A stretch of 43,110 nt of DNA from a bacterium 336/3 (GCA_001281695.1 LJIE01000007.1:1-43110), one strand, 5' to 3'. Counted from the first letter of the stretch, positions 1-9,530 are shown. Notes: generated by a model from the letters alone, not told the origin. Numbers and translations are program-made.

Positions 1-30
1 GATGATATTGCTCATTTATATCAAAAAGAT
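1..30. repeat. Terminal 30-bp direct repeat, left copy
   Basis: Bases 1-30 are identical to 43081-43110. This is what a linearised circular contig shows, and it fits the plasmid rep and par genes in the window. The same 30 bases also occur inverted inside the intact antitoxin gene near 12.05 kb, so ends broken at a repeat are an alternative explanation. Confidence 0.9.
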
Positions 31-642
31 GAACCCCATTTAAAGCAAACTACTCTTCACTGGAGGATTCATCATCTTGTCGAAAAAGGGATATTCAAAA
101 TTGGAAAAAATATAGTTTTCAACCCAAACTTAGATAAGAAAACTAAAACGATTTACAATAAAATTAAGTCCTCTTTTCCTTTCATTGAATTTTGTATCTG
201 GAACACTTCTGTATTTAACGAGTTTTCATTACATCAATCCAACAAGAATTTTACACTCATAGAGGTAGAGAAAGATAGTGCTGAATCTGTTTTTCTTTTT
301 CTAAAGGAGCAGAATCATAAAGTTTTTTTCAATCCCAATGCAGAAATATTAGAAAGATATGTTTTTGATGCTTCAAACCCAATTATTGTCAAATTTTTAG
401 TTTCAGAAGCACCTCTTCAAAAGATTAAAAACTACAATACCATTAGCCTTGAAAAATGTTTAGTGGACTTATATTGTGATAAAGAATTATTTAGCTTTTA
501 TCAAGGTAAAGAGAAACAAACTATTTTTAAAGAAGCCTATCATAAATATACAATTAATAACACCAAACTCTTGAGATATGCATCAAGAAGAGGAAAGAAA
601 AAAGAAATAGAAAATTACATTCAACAAATCAATATTCAATGA
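1..642 (+). pseudogene. Decayed second copy of the AbiEi-like antitoxin gene
   Basis: This reads through to TGA at 640-642 and matches the intact antitoxin at 11406-12134 (opposite strand) at roughly 97% by eye. It has lost 24 bp at about 94, removing eight residues (LERIGKGI) of the winged-helix wing. The intact copy carries the 12-base repeat AAAAGGGATATT twice, 24 bp apart, and this copy has it once, so slipped mispairing is the likely cause. Across the presumed circle junction the reading frame continues back to 43051, where homology stops short of the first 12 or so codons and an in-frame TAG sits just upstream. It therefore has no start codon and no complete DNA-binding domain, and I call it a pseudogene. 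Confidence 0.85.
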
Positions 643-710
643 TACAAAAAGAGTTGACTAATATAGATTAGATAAATCAGGTAGTTAAATCTAATAACAA
701 TACCCTGATA
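639..710 (+). pseudogene. Remnant of a second AbiEii toxin gene (N-terminus only)
   Basis: The ATG at 639-641 overlaps the decayed antitoxin's stop as ATGA, the same 4-base overlap as in the intact pair. The reading MIQKELTNID-stop-INQVVKSN matches the intact toxin start MIQKELINIDWINQVAKSN. The Trp-11 codon TGG is now TAG, and homology fades by about 710. Everything after residue 25 or so, including the nucleotidyltransferase motif, is missing. It cannot make a toxin. Confidence 0.85.
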
Positions 711-794
711 ATAAGCAATTTATTTTTAATTATTAGCATATTGTCTGGTTTTTTGTCAAAATTGTTTACCTTCCCTAAATTTCAATAGAGTCTC

Positions 795-2225
795 TTATTC
801 TATTTTATGTTTCTTTAATAATTCTGCAAAATTTTCTCCGCCCCATCCAGTTTGTAAGCTTTTATTTCTTTTATAGATTTCAAGTATTTGTTTGTTAATA
901 CTTTTATCTTGAAAAGCAATAAGTGTTTCTGTTGCTTTCAAGTAAATATATGGATTAGTTTCTTTTTCCAGTCTGTCTAAAAGGGATGTGATAAAAACCT
1001 TCTCTTTGAGTTGTAAAGCTTTATTAGCAAATATTGGAAAGTGATGAACATTTATACCTCTGATATTTTTGTTGATTAACTCAATAGCAACAAATCTGTT
1101 CCTAGCCAAGATAGAATCAAGCATTATCTCCAACAAATCTGGAGATTTTTCATCTGTTTTATCAAGTCTTACTTTGGTATAGTAAAAATCATCTGCATTC
1201 TCGATTGTTTTTTTTGCAAGTTCAAATGCTTTTTCTGCATTTTTATAATAAAGTATCTTGAAATTTTGCAAATCTACTAGATTTTCATCCTCCCACATTC
1301 TCCAAAGCAATGGTTCATAAATAGGACTATAAAATTTTTCTAAAGCTCCAAAAATAAATTCCATATGATATTTTTGTATATGCTTATGTTTGACTTGAGT
1401 AAATGGAATCTGAAGTAATTCAAGGGCTTTATCATTTTTATAACTAGCAATTGTAGCATACATTCCTCTCCAAGCTGAGTCAAAATGATCATCACCTAAT
1501 GTCTCTATTAACTTATTTTGGAGAAATGGCAGAAAATCAGGGTGAGGGAATAAAGCCATTGCTTGGTAGGTATAATAATCATTTTTGTTATTGAGTATCA
1601 AAGAAACATCTTGTTCTCTCTTATATTTGGCTATTGCCACTAAAGCAGACTGATTTTTTTCTTTTATCACCAATTCTCTTACTCTTTTGTAAAAGGATTC
1701 TGTTAATTCTGCTCTATCAATTGCATCTTCCTTAGCATATAATTGGTTAGGTGTATAAATAAGAATACTGTCTAAATATTTAGACTCAGATACTGACAAC
1801 TTTCTTACATCTGAGTTAATACAATTAATAAAAAAGTCTCCTACTTTCTCTTCATCTCTAATACAACCAAATTGAGTTGATACAAATTCATCATCATCAA
1901 TGTGTTTGATAATAACTGGAAGTAAATCTACAGATTGGATATAAGATAAAGCCCAAAAGGCATAACAGCGAACAACACCATTAGGATGGTTTGTTAGTTC
2001 TAATAACTCTTTTTGGGTTGCTTTATTTCTTAGTTCTATGAAGTTATCATACTGTGGAGGCTTTATTCCTTCATAATAAACTGCGTTGCCCATCACTTGA
2101 TTAACATCTTTAATTCTTTTGATAATTTCTTCTATTTTCTTAGAAATTTTAGTCTTATCAAAATGATATTGCCCAAAACAGCTAGAAGTACATATTAAAG
2201 TAATGATGATAAGAATATATTTCAT
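795..2225 (-). CDS. Exported HEAT-like repeat protein, function unknown
   Basis: This 476-residue protein starts with a signal peptide (MKYILIIITLICTSSCFGQ). A Cys at 16 could be a lipobox, but the GQ that follows looks more like a type I signal peptidase site. The mature part is almost all helical. Around residues 80-115 it has a HEAT-like unit (NHPNGVVRCYAFWALSYI), and similar helical pairs recur through the middle and C-terminus (LIAFQDKSINKQILEIY). Such solenoids usually act as protein-binding scaffolds in the periplasm or at the outer membrane, but I cannot name a partner. It is the first of a run of minus-strand genes; the next one upstream (2310-3200) is also exported and unknown. I do not recognise the family. 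Confidence 0.75.
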   Translation of the reverse strand: MKYILIIITLICTSSCFGQYHFDKTKISKKIEEIIKRIKDVNQVMGNAVYYEGIKPPQYDNFIELRNKATQKELLELTNHPNGVVRCYAFWALSYIQSVDLLPVIIKHIDDDEFVSTQFGCIRDEEKVGDFFINCINSDVRKLSVSESKYLDSILIYTPNQLYAKEDAIDRAELTESFYKRVRELVIKEKNQSALVAIAKYKREQDVSLILNNKNDYYTYQAMALFPHPDFLPFLQNKLIETLGDDHFDSAWRGMYATIASYKNDKALELLQIPFTQVKHKHIQKYHMEFIFGALEKFYSPIYEPLLWRMWEDENLVDLQNFKILYYKNAEKAFELAKKTIENADDFYYTKVRLDKTDEKSPDLLEIMLDSILARNRFVAIELINKNIRGINVHHFPIFANKALQLKEKVFITSLLDRLEKETNPYIYLKATETLIAFQDKSINKQILEIYKRNKSLQTGWGGENFAELLKKHKIE

Positions 2226-2309
2226 ATGTCTATATTGACAAGTTATGAGTGGTTTATTTACAATAGACTTAATTATTTTTTTGAGGATTTAACAAATAGT
2301 CCTTACTCA

Positions 2310-3200
2310 TTATTTTTCTTCTTTAAAAAGTTCTTCTAAAATATCCTTATAATTGGTGTATTTGTAGAGTTTTCTTTCTTTCAAAATAGAACCAAGTAAT
2401 AAATCCTTCATTTCCTTTTCACTTCCATTTTCTTTGTTTAAGCAAATTAGATGTGTTAAAAGTGTTTCGTAATATTTATTCAAATAATAACCTTTGTAAC
2501 TTTGCTTTCCTTTTCCCTGCTCAATGTTCATTTCAAAGTCCATAAAATAAAAGTCTGTATATTGATAATAAGTGCTTCCATTGAATGTTGGATACTTTTT
2601 TATATTATCAAATGCTTTTGTTGTGTTTGGAGGATTCGCAACATTCATATATCCCCAAACAGTCTTACCACAATAATCCATACATCGTAAAAAGAAAATG
2701 CCTTTTTCTGTATCATCTTTGAGTTTATAGTCCTTGAGTTGAAAATTAATTTTTGAGAAATCAAATGGCTGATTTTTGTTTCCAACTGCTGTAAATAACA
2801 TCCCATAATAATTATCCACTAATTCATACATTGGAATATTTGCATTCATCAAACTATCAATAAGTTTATTATTATCTGCCCGATTCTCTTCATTTAGATT
2901 CAAATTAATAGCATTGATTATAAAAATTTGTTTCAAAGTTTGGTCATCAGGTCGAGACAAAAACTTTCGAGTTAAAAGTTGGTTTTTTGTTGTAATCGTT
3001 TGAATAATAAAGTCTATTCCAACTTTTAAATTTTTCGGAACATTTGCTTTAATATCCTTGAATACTTGCTTCGTTGGCTCATTACGAAACATGAAGTCTT
3101 TGTATATCTTGCTAATTTCAATAAGTTTAGTAGTATTTGTCTGACCAAAAGTAAAAACTGTCAAATAAAGTCCTAAAAGTGTTAATATTGTTTTTTTCAT
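2310..3200 (-). CDS. Exported protein of unknown function
   Basis: This is a 296-residue protein with a clear signal peptide (MKKTILTLLGLYLTVFTFGQ, cleavage after about residue 20). The rest is soluble and mixed, rich in Asn, Lys and Tyr, with a Tyr-dense stretch around 205-245. There are two neighbouring Cys residues (RCMDYCGKT) near the middle, a possible disulfide if the protein is periplasmic. No catalytic motif or repeat stands out. It is 84 bp upstream of the HEAT-like gene at 795-2225 on the same strand, and the spacing allows but does not prove co-transcription. I do not recognise the family. Confidence 0.7.
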   Translation of the reverse strand: MKKTILTLLGLYLTVFTFGQTNTTKLIEISKIYKDFMFRNEPTKQVFKDIKANVPKNLKVGIDFIIQTITTKNQLLTRKFLSRPDDQTLKQIFIINAINLNLNEENRADNNKLIDSLMNANIPMYELVDNYYGMLFTAVGNKNQPFDFSKINFQLKDYKLKDDTEKGIFFLRCMDYCGKTVWGYMNVANPPNTTKAFDNIKKYPTFNGSTYYQYTDFYFMDFEMNIEQGKGKQSYKGYYLNKYYETLLTHLICLNKENGSEKEMKDLLLGSILKERKLYKYTNYKDILEELFKEEK

Positions 3201-3224
3201 TGTAATATCTTGATGATTATAAAC

Positions 3225-4028
3225 TTATTTCTTAATAATTTTAATTGAAAATGACTGCTCTTTGGTATTTGTTATTTTCATAAAATACAATCCAGTAGGC
3301 AAAGAACTTATATCAAAAGCTATTGTATTTGAATTGATGATTGTTCTATTCAATAAAGGAATTTCCACTCCTTTTGCATTGATTAGATGAATGTCAACAT
3401 CCAACTGTTTCAATCCCTGAATATACACTATATCACTAGTAGGGTTTGGATATAAGAATATATCTTTTCCTTTTACTCCATCAATACTAGACAAGATAAT
3501 AGAAACTGTCTGTTTTGAATTTGCAGCATTATAATTGGTATTTCCGTTTTGAAAAGCTGTAATATCTGCTATCCCTGTTCCCAAAATAGTAGCTGTATTA
3601 CCTGAAATACTAATCACAGAGGTATTAGAAGAACCAAATTGAACTGGTAAACCCACTGAAGAAGTTGCTTTTAGAGTAAAACTTTCTGGTGTCCCTGAAA
3701 ATGTTTTTGCTGGAATTACTTCAAAAGTGATGGTTTGATTAGCTTTATTAACCACTAGTGGCTGAATAATGTCTGTAGGATTGTAATTATCATTTTCTAC
3801 TTTAGATAAAGCATATACTCCAGCATCTGGATCAAAATCCATGGTTTCTCCACCAAATAAACCTGCTATATAAATACTACCATCTGTACCATTCGCTATT
3901 GATCTACCAAGATTAGCTATACCCAATGACATAGGTCTCATAGTTTTACCCCATACCAAATTAAGGTCTTGTGCAATGATAATATTAACAGAGAATATCA
4001 AGAGAATGAGTAGAAAGATTTTTTTCAT
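3225..4028 (-). CDS. T9SS cargo protein with type A sorting domain, probably internally shortened
   Basis: The start at 4028 (MKKIFLLILLIFSV) gives a standard signal peptide; ATGs at 4037 and 4055 only add nine residues. Three parts follow. First is a short segment like the SBBP/beta-propeller repeat of large surface proteins (ANGTDGSIYIAGLFGGE, then DFDPDAGVYAL). Next comes an Ig/MBG-like module (NQTITFEVIPAKTFSGTPES to QTVSI). Last is a Por secretion C-terminal sorting domain (YPNPTSDIVYIQG, DISSLPTGLYFMKI, ending IKIIKK). The sorting tail sends the protein through the type IX system and onto the surface. Proteins of this build are normally much longer with many propeller repeats; here barely one is left before the MBG part, suggesting an in-frame internal deletion. 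Whether it still folds is unknown. Confidence 0.8.
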   Translation of the reverse strand: MKKIFLLILLIFSVNIIIAQDLNLVWGKTMRPMSLGIANLGRSIANGTDGSIYIAGLFGGETMDFDPDAGVYALSKVENDNYNPTDIIQPLVVNKANQTITFEVIPAKTFSGTPESFTLKATSSVGLPVQFGSSNTSVISISGNTATILGTGIADITAFQNGNTNYNAANSKQTVSIILSSIDGVKGKDIFLYPNPTSDIVYIQGLKQLDVDIHLINAKGVEIPLLNRTIINSNTIAFDISSLPTGLYFMKITNTKEQSFSIKIIKK

Positions 4029-4123
4029 AGTGTTCATGGTTTTATAACTGTTCAAAAATAAATAAAAATATACACTTAGTCAATAAATAGCTTATAAACA
4101 AATCATTAACAACTTTTAATATT

Positions 4124-5602
4124 TTATTTGAGAATTTGCACCCAACCTTTGTATTCTTCTCTACTTTCTTCCCTGATAAGTCTATAATAATACAAAGCTA
4201 CTGGCAATTTACCTCCATTCCAGTCATTTTTATAAGTATTATTTTCATAAACCAATAATCCTCTTCTATCATAAATTTGTAATTGCCAATTTCCTTTCTT
4301 GATGCCTTTTATATAAAAAGCATCATTGATACCATCATTATTGGGTGTAAACACATTAGGAATGAAAATACATTTTTCTTCTTTTATCTCAATGGAATCT
4401 CTGAAAACACCATAAGGGCTTGTAATTTCAGCCCAATAAATGCCTGCTTCTTTGATGGTTATTTTGTTATTGATTTCCCCTGTACTCCATTTAAGAGGGT
4501 AAGAACTCAAAAGTAATGGCAAACGTACTTCCAAAGTGATTTCTTCTTCTGTACAGGCATTAATAAATTCCCCTGTTTGATTGGAAGTGAAAATATCAAA
4601 TTCACACTGTTCTAGTTTTATCTCAATGGAGTCTCTCAAGACTCCATAAGGACTTGTAACATCAACCCAGTAAATTCCTGCATTTTTTACTATTATTTGA
4701 CTATTTGTTTCCCCAGTATTCCATTGATAAGTATAAAAAAGTTGAGAAGGCAATGTTTTTGCTTCTAAAGTGATTTCTTTTCCTATACAAGTATTAATAT
4801 CCTCTCCCAAATCAACGGTTAATGTATTAGGTGTAGCATTAGTGGATGTTAAATCGTATGTTGAAGCAGCTCCAAAAACGATATAATCATAAGACCTAAT
4901 GAAACCACCAACTTGTCTGTTTTCCATATCCAATTCATAGAGAGAAGATCCTATAAAATCTGTTGAAATTATATATGATTTTGAATAAGAACCATAGTTT
5001 ATGGAAAATGTACCATACACATTATCTTCTGAAGCCATATAAAAGCGACTTTGAGATGGATTTATCATATCTATTTCTATGATACAGGAAGTAATACTTG
5101 AAGTATCCAAGCAGGCTAAAAAGAGTTTTCGGTTATAGAAAAATAAATCTCCTGCTGGAATAAAGTTTGGTGGTAATATTCCAATAGTACTAAAAACACC
5201 TGTTGTCAAATCATATTTATAGAATACACCTACATCTACTCCATTAATATATTCTGAGCCACATGCATACAGGAAATTATTGTTATCTGCTACCAAAGCA
5301 TTCACAGAACCAGTGGTTGGAAATGCTCCCAAGAAACGACAACTACCATTAAATTCTTTGATATACAAATCTCCCCAAGATGACAGATAATATGTGTTAC
5401 TATCTTTGTCAATTGCCATATCAGTATAAAAATCGTCTGGTATTTGGCCTAAAGAGCAATTATTTTGTAAAATTTCACTATTATTTGAAATGTCGAATTT
5501 ATATACACCATTGGCAAATACATCTGAGGTGTTTACATAAAATGACTGAGAATAAGACTTAAGGGATAATAATATTAGAATGAGAATTGCTAACTTTTTC
5601 AT
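4124..5602 (-). CDS. T9SS cargo protein with type B (gliding-motility-associated) C-terminal domain
   Basis: The 492-residue protein has a signal peptide (MKKLAILILILLSLKSYSQ). The N-terminal part to about residue 250 reads like a beta-propeller (DMAIDKDSNTYYLSSWG; ALVADNNNFLYACGSEY). Two near-identical Ig/PKD-like modules follow at about 262-335 and 340-412, each with a conserved core (GIYW, then TSPYGV and RDSIEIK). The end is a CHU_C/gliding-motility-associated domain (IPNVFTPNNDGINDAFYI, YDRRGLLVYEN). Such domains act as type B sorting signals for type IX secretion. It is a surface or secreted protein with a possible adhesive role, ligand unknown. The two modules differ at few positions, pointing to a recent internal duplication. 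A TACCTTTG -7 box lies 35 bp upstream. Confidence 0.87.
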   Translation of the reverse strand: MKKLAILILILLSLKSYSQSFYVNTSDVFANGVYKFDISNNSEILQNNCSLGQIPDDFYTDMAIDKDSNTYYLSSWGDLYIKEFNGSCRFLGAFPTTGSVNALVADNNNFLYACGSEYINGVDVGVFYKYDLTTGVFSTIGILPPNFIPAGDLFFYNRKLFLACLDTSSITSCIIEIDMINPSQSRFYMASEDNVYGTFSINYGSYSKSYIISTDFIGSSLYELDMENRQVGGFIRSYDYIVFGAASTYDLTSTNATPNTLTVDLGEDINTCIGKEITLEAKTLPSQLFYTYQWNTGETNSQIIVKNAGIYWVDVTSPYGVLRDSIEIKLEQCEFDIFTSNQTGEFINACTEEEITLEVRLPLLLSSYPLKWSTGEINNKITIKEAGIYWAEITSPYGVFRDSIEIKEEKCIFIPNVFTPNNDGINDAFYIKGIKKGNWQLQIYDRRGLLVYENNTYKNDWNGGKLPVALYYYRLIREESREEYKGWVQILK

Positions 5603-5952
5603 GATTTACATAGTGTACGTATTTATCAATTTTTGACAAAGGTAACTAATAATGAATGATTTATAATTTGTATGTAAGAAAATTAAAAATTTTGAATGTA
5701 AAATTTTATAAAAATTTGATATAGTTTACATTAAAGATAGTAGCATTCCTATTAATTATAGAAATTCATTGTAAGATTTACTATATAAAGAAAGATTGTT
5801 CTGTTTAAACAGTCTAAAAAAATGGGGATTAGTAAATGTTTCTTGAGAGAAGATGAATAAGAAACAACTTTTTTATATCATCTATAGCATTTATGTACAA
5901 TAAAAATGTTTCCATCATCCTACCATACATTGCCAAGCTGTTTTTTAATCTA
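5603..5952. other. Gene-free AT-rich gap
   Basis: No credible reading frame on either strand. The right-hand strand start holds the promoter of the T9SS gene at 5602. A 12-bp palindrome CTGTTTAAACAG lies at 5801-5812 followed by a short A-run. I see nothing else I can support. Confidence 0.6.
5637..5644 (-). promoter_or_regulatory. Bacteroidota -7 box TACCTTTG for the type B T9SS gene
   Basis: On the minus strand the octamer TACCTTTG fits the Bacteroidota -7 consensus TAnnTTTG and lies 35 bp before the ATG at 5602. I could not find a convincing -33 TTTG at the usual distance. Confidence 0.5.
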
Positions 5953-6825
5953 TTAATTTCCTAAAAAGTTCATCATTATTTTATTAAACTGACTTGATTG
6001 TTCTATATTAGGAAGATGTTTAGACTTTTTTATTACCTCAAGTTTGCTATTTTTTAAATGATTTTTTAATTGAGAACCAATGCTAGTTGGTATAATATCA
6101 TCATACTCACCCCAAACTAATAATATAGAATGCTCAATTAAATATTCTTTTTGGGCATATAATTCAAGATTTGACTTCAGTTCTACAATTAGCCTTTCCC
6201 AATTTTCAATATTAGGCAAACACAAATTGTCATACAAAACTTTATAAATAAAATTTGGAATAAATTGTTTGAGATAATAGGCTGCTTTAAACTGCTTTTT
6301 GAAGCCTATATAATTTCTAGGTGCAAATAATTCTTCTATTTTGTTAATCTGATATACTTGACAGATTGTTTCTAAGTCATTTGTAGTGAGGTACTTTATT
6401 GGAGAGTCAATTAATATTAATTTGTTTACTATTTCTTTGTTTTGTACACAGAACTCAATTGCTATTAAGCCACCATACGAAAGACCCATCAAATCAAACT
6501 TTTGTAATCGTAATCTCTCAACTATAATTTTAACTAGATTAATTTGATCTTGAAGTTGGTATTTATTATTCTGTACCGTTTTTCCAAAATATAAGAGATT
6601 TGGAACAATGACTCTGTACTTTTGGGAAAGTATAGCAATTTGTTTATACCACTGATATTCTGTCTGAACACCAAAACCATGTAGTAAAATAATAGCCTCT
6701 GAGTCTCTATTATTATCCCAATAATCAATAACTAAATCATCTGCTTTTATATCTCTGTTTTGGAAACCATTGTCTAAAAATCTATTCCAGATAAATTTTT
6801 TAGTAAACTTAAAAATCAAACTCAT
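5953..6825 (-). CDS. Alpha/beta hydrolase
   Basis: This 290-residue cytosolic protein has the alpha/beta-hydrolase fold. The oxyanion-hole motif HGFG is at about 49-52, the nucleophile elbow GLSYGG has Ser116, a likely acid Asp lies in LVWGEYDDIIP near 240, and the His is in KSKHLPN near 268. There is no signal peptide. Length is normal for the family, which covers esterases, C-C bond hydrolases and haloperoxidase-like enzymes, so the substrate cannot be read from sequence. It lies downstream of the 107-residue protein (6883-7206) and the YfiT-like gene (7224-7760) on the same strand, with gaps of 57 and 17 bp, so the three may share a transcript. It is not close to the tandem hydrolases at 13-15 kb. 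Confidence 0.85.
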   Translation of the reverse strand: MSLIFKFTKKFIWNRFLDNGFQNRDIKADDLVIDYWDNNRDSEAIILLHGFGVQTEYQWYKQIAILSQKYRVIVPNLLYFGKTVQNNKYQLQDQINLVKIIVERLRLQKFDLMGLSYGGLIAIEFCVQNKEIVNKLILIDSPIKYLTTNDLETICQVYQINKIEELFAPRNYIGFKKQFKAAYYLKQFIPNFIYKVLYDNLCLPNIENWERLIVELKSNLELYAQKEYLIEHSILLVWGEYDDIIPTSIGSQLKNHLKNSKLEVIKKSKHLPNIEQSSQFNKIMMNFLGN

Positions 6826-6882
6826 TTATACATTTCTTTTAGGTGTTTTAATTGGGTACCATTTAGCATATATAAGTTTGTA

Positions 6883-7206
6883 TCACATGGTATTTTTTAT
6901 TTTATTCATTGTTTCTGTGTCAATTCCAGCAGATTCAACATAAATTTCATCAAAGCCTACTGAATCTGTTATTCCAATACCACCATTTGGTTTTAACTCA
7001 AACTTGTCCTCAAGAATAATACGAAAATTAAAATTATCAAGGTTAGAAATTCCCTGATTCTCAAAATCTTGTTGGATAGTTGTCTGATACTTTTTGTAGT
7101 TATTCTTTGCAATTAAATTACCACCAATGCTACCCATACTTTCATCAATAATTGAGAAATTTACTTCTCCAATGTTATCATTATTTACATATAAAAAACC
7201 TTTCAT
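6883..7206 (-). CDS. Small protein of unknown function
   Basis: A 107-residue soluble protein beginning MKGFLYVNNDNIGEVNFSII. It has a beta-rich N-terminal half, a charged helix around 37-50 (NYKKYQTTIQQDFENQGI), another beta region (FNFRIILEDKFELKPNGG) and a short C-terminal helix. There is no signal peptide, Cys pair or catalytic motif. I have a general impression of similar small proteins in Bacteroidota genomes but cannot name a family. It starts 17 bp after the YfiT-like gene ends on the same strand, which suggests translation from one mRNA. Function is left open. Confidence 0.65.
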   Translation of the reverse strand: MKGFLYVNNDNIGEVNFSIIDESMGSIGGNLIAKNNYKKYQTTIQQDFENQGISNLDNFNFRIILEDKFELKPNGGIGITDSVGFDEIYVESAGIDTETMNKIKNTM

Positions 7207-7223
7207 TATCTTAAATCATTTTA

Positions 7224-7760
7224 TTACTTCCAATTATATCTCTTTTTGGTTTCAGTTATGTGAGAAAGATGATGGTTACAATGCCAAGCATACATACCTA
7301 TATTTTCATCAACTCTAAAAGTTTTTTCATGTTCTGGATGAATAAATGTTCTTACTAATTGTTCATCCATTAAATTGTTAAGTAAAACCGTCCATCTTTC
7401 ATGAATGCCTTCCATTATTTTTAATGATGATTGAATAGGCATATTTTTGGAATCTAGCAATTCAGCCCAACGTTCTTCAAAATATGGTTTTATTGTAGGT
7501 TGTTCTTCTGTTAAGGTAAGTTTTAAACGAATTAAACTGTTCATATGACTATCTGCACAATGATGAACTACTTGTCTTATTGTCCAGCCTTCAGGTCTGT
7601 ATGGAGTATTGAGTTGCTCTTCTGTTAAATTAATGACTTCTTTTGAGAGTCTTTCAGGAAATGTTGAAATTTCAGCAATCCAATTATTCAATATGTCTCT
7701 GGTTATAGTTGTTGGTTTATCAAACTTTCCAATTGGGAATTTTAATTTTTCAATGTCCAT
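7224..7760 (-). CDS. YfiT/DinB-superfamily metal-dependent enzyme (putative bacillithiol transferase type)
   Basis: The 178-residue length and pattern fit the YfiT branch of the DinB four-helix bundle. An N-terminal segment starts FPIGKFDKP, a family signature. Metal-ligand histidines are visible: His67 in RQVVHHCADSH, and His160 and His164 in WHCNHHLSHI. Family members are Ni/Zn hydrolases or thiol transferases, and some are named bacillithiol transferase BstA. I cannot tell which reaction this copy performs, and nothing here shows bacillithiol synthesis. It is likely the first gene of a three-gene minus-strand unit with 6883-7206 and the alpha/beta hydrolase. Confidence 0.85.
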   Translation of the reverse strand: MDIEKLKFPIGKFDKPTTITRDILNNWIAEISTFPERLSKEVINLTEEQLNTPYRPEGWTIRQVVHHCADSHMNSLIRLKLTLTEEQPTIKPYFEERWAELLDSKNMPIQSSLKIMEGIHERWTVLLNNLMDEQLVRTFIHPEHEKTFRVDENIGMYAWHCNHHLSHITETKKRYNWK

Positions 7761-7967
7761 TATATTTGTATTTTAGCCTGTTTCGATTAAGTTTAGCTAT
7801 TCTTTTAATTGAGATTCTGCTTGTCTATAGTTGGCACTTAGCCCTTCTTTATCAACTTGTTGATTATCAAATACTAAAATTCATTGATAGATGTGCTTTG
7901 GTGTACTTTCTAAAATTTGGCTTAATACAATCAAACATCATCTTTTAAAATATTTTTGTTTGAGAAT

Positions 7968-9428
7968 CTATTTTCTGTTCCATAATTCACTTCCCAGATA
8001 AAGCCGTTTAGTTAATAATTCTTCATAAATAGAGTTTACATTGTCTCCATTTAAAAAAATTAAATAACCATTTTTGGATTTAGGAAACCAAACTGCTAAA
8101 GTGCTTACTCCTGGGTCTTTTCCTGAATGTAATAAAGCATACTCCTCATTACTAAAATTAGTTAAAATTTCCCAACCCAGCCCAAAAAAATCATTTTCTT
8201 TTAGCTTGACTTGGTGTTTTTTCATTTCTTGATAAAGATTTTCAGAAATACCAGCTCCATTGATTACATATTCTAAAAACTTTCCATAATCTTCAACTGT
8301 AGTTAAAAGATTTGCTGCAGCATTAGCTTGATAATACTTTACTGTTTCTATTTTCTCGCCTTTTTCATTAAAGTTTTGTGCATACCTTTTTTCATCCATT
8401 TCATTTTCCCACCAAAAACGTGTATCCAACATTTTCAGAGGGTCAAATAAAAGCTCTTTTGCAAGAGTTTCTATACTTTTACCAAGTTTCTTTTCAATGG
8501 CTTTTCTTAAGTATTCAAAACCTTCACCTGAGTATTGATATTTTGTTCCAGGGTCAAATTGAAAGGATAATTTATTGGATGGATGCATATAACGCCAATT
8601 TGGAAATCCTGTTTGATGTGTTAAGATGATTCTGGGTGTCAGCTTTTTATATCTTTCATCATTTTTAATATCTTGGTCAATCCAGTATTTATGTAAAGGC
8701 TCATCTAAACCCAATAATCCTTTGTCAATCAGCTTTAATGTAATTAAAGCAAAAACTGGTTTTGTCAGAGATGCAACTTTAAAAATAGTATTATAGGGTG
8801 CTGTTTTTTGTTGATCTAAAGTTCCATAAACTTCTACTTTAGTCAATTTGCCATTTTCAATTACACCAATTCCTAGTGCAGGAACATTATTGTCTTTTAG
8901 TAGCTTTTCAATACCACTTATGTTATTCTCAACCTTTGGGTTTTGGTGATCATAACTCAAAACTGTGCTTAATTTCCAAATTTTATCATCCAAAATCCAA
9001 ACACTTGTGAATTTGGCTGTACTAGTCCATAAATCTTCTTTATTTTTTTCTCTTAAATAGAAATGATGAATTCCATTTTGAATAGCACCATATAATTTAC
9101 CATTGTTGTAAAGAGGAAATACCTCCAAACTATTTACATCTAACTTGCGAATAGGTTTTTTCTCTGAATTAGAACAAATGTATTTTTGAGTGTTTTCAAA
9201 GAAGATCTTTCTATCCTGAAATCCACTTTGGTCGTGGTAAAATTTTAAGTCTTTGGCTATTCTACTTTCTAAATACTGTAAATCACATCAATTAAATCCA
9301 CGTTCAAAAAAGATACTATCTTCCTTTTTGAGTTCAAGAAATAATTCAGAGTGTTTATCTATTTGTCCAGAAACTTTTAAAATAGATAAAACAAAAATGG
9401 CTAGGATGGAAAAAATTTGTTTTGTCAT
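7968..9428 (-). pseudogene. Secreted beta-lactamase-family serine hydrolase, interrupted by one in-frame TGA
   Basis: From ATG at 9428 (MTKQIFSILAIFVLSILKVSGQ, a signal peptide) one frame runs to 7968. It is broken only by TGA at 9288-9290 just after FFERGFN and resumes at once with CDLQYLESRIAK. Residues about 25-140 look like a SnoaL/DUF4440-type domain. The C-terminal 300 residues form a serine beta-lactamase/class C penicillin-binding fold: ASLTK (S-x-x-K, residues 120-123 counted from the ATG at 9128), YSG at 199-201, and HSGKDPG near the end. The family includes esterases and D-amino-acid peptidases. An ATG at 9128 could restart translation without the signal peptide, giving a 386-residue cytosolic protein. 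I see no frameshift, so the lesion is a single nonsense change or a sequencing error. Confidence 0.8.
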
Positions 9429-9530
9429 ATTGAGCATTTTTTTTCCTGCAAAGATGAGATTGATGATGATTTTATCACAAAAATCTACCCGCCAATATCC
9501 TGACAATATGCCGTCACTTTCAAAAAAAAC

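Noticed and set aside
5801-5812. CTGTTTAAACAG palindrome as operator
   Set aside because: Short, AT-rich, and far from any start codon; chance expectation is too high in this base composition.
9288-9290. TGA read as selenocysteine or tryptophan
   Set aside because: No sign of a SECIS-like hairpin, no redox family context, and other genes here use TGA as a normal stop (for example 640-642).
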